Part shown: positions 62,515 to 64,000 of the stretch, in pieces | How the letters are laid out: each line of letters begins with the position of its first letter | Numbering within the stretch: position 1 is the stretch's first letter | Source: DASYLJ01 sp964432595 | Lineage (GTDB): Bacteria > Desulfobacterota > Binatia > DP-6 | Length of the DNA: 64,000 nt | Direction of reading: 5' to 3' | Assembly: GCA_964432595.1 (NCBI GenBank) | Contig: CAYSOF010000023.1 | Span: 55,332-119,331, forward strand | Translations under genes and position numbers: made by a program | Notes under the pieces: model-generated | Database searches by the model: none | Told to the model about the DNA's origin: nothing | The model's input: only the letters and a program-made list of their open reading frames with translations

Positions 62515-63707
62515 GCGGCGCTGACCAGTACGAGGCGCTCCGACGGGGCGCGGTCGACGTCTACACGGCGGACGAGCTCCGAAGCCGGCTCGCGGCTGGC
62601 CGGCCGCTCCGCGTCAAGCTCGGCGTCGATCCGACGGCTCCGGATATCCACCTGGGGCACACGCTGGTGCTCTCCCGGCTGCGGCGGTTCCAGGACCTCG
62701 GCCACCAGGCGGTGCTGATCATCGGGGATTTCACGGCCCGGATCGGCGATCCGAGCGGCCGCTCGGCGACACGTCCGCAGCTCGAGGCGGAGCAGATCGA
62801 GGCCAACGCGGCGACGTACCTGGATCAGATATTCAAGATTCTGATTCGGGAGCGGACGGAGATCCACCGGAACAGCGAGTGGTTCGCGGATTTCCCGCTC
62901 GATCGGCTCATTCGTCTCGCCGGGCAAGTGACGGTCGCCCGGATGCTCGAACGGGACGACTTCGAGAAGCGCTATCGCGCCGGTGAGCCCATCGGACTGC
63001 ACGAATTCCTCTACCCCGTCATGCAGGGCTACGACTCCGTGATGGTGCGCTCCGACGTCGAGCTCGGGGGGACCGATCAGACGTTCAACCTGTTGATGGG
63101 CCGCGACCTCCAGCGTGCCGCGGGCCAGGTTGGGCAGGTGGCGATGGTTCTGCCGCTGCTCGAGGGGCTCGACGGAACGAATAAGATGTCGAAGAGCCTG
63201 GGGAATCACATCGGCATTTCCGATGCCCCGGAGGACATGTTCGGCAAGGTGATGTCGATCAGCGATCCGCTGATGCTGCGCTATTTCGCGCTGCTCAGCG
63301 ATCGGGATGCGGCGTTCGTCGAGGGAGTCCGTACCGGCGCGACGCATCCGATGGAGGCCAAGAAGGCGCTCGCGGCGGAGATCGTCGAGCGGTTTCACGG
63401 TCGCGCTGGCGCGGAACGGGCCGCGCAGTTCTTCTCGGAGCGGTTCCAGCGCCGAGAAGCCAACGACCCAACCCCGATGGAAGTCGCGACCGACGATGCG
63501 GAAATGCCGATTGGCGAGCTTCTGCGTCAGCTCGGGTTCGCGGCGTCGAACGGCGAAGCGAAGCGTCTTCTCGTGCAGGGCGCGGTGCGCGTCGATGGGC
63601 AGCCCGTGGCTCTTGACTTCCGTTTCCGCGGAGGGCATCACCGTCTGCTCGCAGTTGGGCGGAAGCGGCTGGCGACAGTGACCTTCCGGGCGCCCGGCGC
63701 TCGGTGA
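62511..63707 (+). CDS. tyrS: Tyrosyl-tRNA synthetase
   Basis: A 398-residue class I synthetase. HLGH (47-50) in VDPTAPDIHLGHTLVL is the HIGH box, LGGTDQTFNLLMGRDLQ binds tyrosine, NKMSKSLG (from ~225) is the KMSKS loop, and an S4 RNA-binding domain (GELLRQLGFAASNGEAKRLL) ends the protein. The HLGH and TDQ forms suit the TyrZ-like bacterial group. GTG overlaps the ymdB stop. It is the last gene before the rRNA operon. Confidence 0.97.
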   Translation: MSGADQYEALRRGAVDVYTADELRSRLAAGRPLRVKLGVDPTAPDIHLGHTLVLSRLRRFQDLGHQAVLIIGDFTARIGDPSGRSATRPQLEAEQIEANAATYLDQIFKILIRERTEIHRNSEWFADFPLDRLIRLAGQVTVARMLERDDFEKRYRAGEPIGLHEFLYPVMQGYDSVMVRSDVELGGTDQTFNLLMGRDLQRAAGQVGQVAMVLPLLEGLDGTNKMSKSLGNHIGISDAPEDMFGKVMSISDPLMLRYFALLSDRDAAFVEGVRTGATHPMEAKKALAAEIVERFHGRAGAERAAQFFSERFQRREANDPTPMEVATDDAEMPIGELLRQLGFAASNGEAKRLLVQGAVRVDGQPVALDFRFRGGHHRLLAVGRKRLATVTFRAPGAR

Positions 63708-63724
63708 GGAAACGCTCCAAGCCA

Positions 63725-63753
63725 TTGACATCCGACGAGTCGTCTCATATACA
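63725..63753 (+). promoter_or_regulatory. rRNA operon promoter
   Basis: TTGACA (63725-63730) is a perfect -35 and TATACA (63748-63753) a near-perfect -10, 17 bases apart. This is the best promoter in the window and lies about 190 bases before the 16S gene. The spacer holds the inverted repeat GACGA-G-TCGTC (63734-63744). Confidence 0.85.
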
Positions 63754-63781
63754 CGTCGGTCTGCCCGCAGAAGCACCCCGG

Positions 63782-63793
63782 TCTTTGAAAACT
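63782..63793 (+). promoter_or_regulatory. rrn boxA antitermination element
   Basis: TCTTTGAAAACT matches the boxA leader element of many rRNA operons. It lies about 30 bases after the expected transcription start and would recruit Nus factors. Confidence 0.7.
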
Positions 63794-63941
63794 AAATAGT
63801 AGCGCTCCGTTTCCGAGCAGTTTTATCGGAAATGGTTCCCAAGCGTGACTACGAGCAGCGCGAAGTAATCGTCGTGCTGGTCAGGTCTACGGATGCTTTC
63901 ATGCATCATCCTCGTGCCTTCACGGACGAGGTCTCCAGCCT

Positions 63942-64000
63942 AAACTGGAGAGTTTGATCCTGGCTCAGAACGAACGCTGGCGGCGTGCCTAACACATGCA
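63942..64000 (+). rRNA. rrs: 16S ribosomal RNA, 5' end (partial)
   Basis: AAACTGGAGAGTTTGATCCT followed by GGCTCAGAACGAACGCTGG and CGGCGTGCCTAACACATGCA is the universal start of 16S rRNA; the 5' end is placed by alignment to E. coli AAATTGAAGAGTTTG. The gene runs off the window. The variant GAACGAACGCTGGCGGCGTG is usual for deltaproteobacterial-type lineages. Confidence 0.97.

Overview
The window is one continuous stretch of a very GC-rich Gram-negative chromosome. It carries lipid A, Kdo, heptose and O-antigen genes, so the cell has an outer membrane with lipopolysaccharide. The right edge enters a 16S rRNA gene whose first ~59 bases (GAACGAACGCTGGCGGCGTG then CCTAACACATGCA) are of the type common in the former Deltaproteobacteria. 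The order rny - ymdB - tyrS - rrn also fits Desulfobacterota, Myxococcota or Binatota-like lineages. I cannot assign a genus. Nearly all genes are on the plus strand and packed with 1-14 base overlaps (ATGA/GTGA junctions). No insertion sequence, prophage, CRISPR array or tRNA gene was seen.

Bases 1-20700 form a lipopolysaccharide locus: the end of an MsbA-like exporter, a DUF374 acyltransferase, waaA, lpxK, two GT9 heptosyltransferases, three LPS-kinase-like proteins (one fused to a GT2 glycosyltransferase), several GT2 and GT4 glycosyltransferases, a polyprenyl-phosphate sugar-1-phosphate transferase, an O-antigen polymerase/ligase and the heptose kinase HldE1. The matching nucleotidyltransferase (RfaE2) lies about 5 kb further on, on the other strand.

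Bases 20700-37800 hold housekeeping genes: yicC, an archaeal-type CMP kinase, a bifunctional (p)ppGpp synthetase/hydrolase, ridA, rpmB, a thioesterase, rfaE2, pgi, mutL and miaA. They continue into the aromatic amino acid run pheA-hisC-tyrA-aroA, followed by cmk, rpsA and an HU/IHF gene. Bases 37900-53700 hold a ChlI-like AAA+ ATPase with a VWA partner, mutS, an AMIN-domain amidase, glnD, a Xer recombinase, folD and the glycine cleavage genes gcvT-gcvH-gcvPA-gcvPB.

Bases 53700-64000 hold an HNH endonuclease, smc, ftsY, a ZapB-like coiled-coil protein, a gene-free stretch with its own promoter and strong secondary structure (6S RNA candidate by position), 5-formyl-THF cyclo-ligase, rny, ymdB, tyrS, and then a near-consensus rRNA promoter, boxA and the 16S start.

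Points most worth a second look: ftsY has no ATG/GTG/TTG start in its open frame; the kinase-glycosyltransferase fusion; an archaeal-type CMP kinase where gmk usually sits; a set of promoters placed about 11 bases before start codons (possible leaderless mRNAs); an inverted repeat around the folD promoter and start codon; and the structured intergenic RNA candidate.
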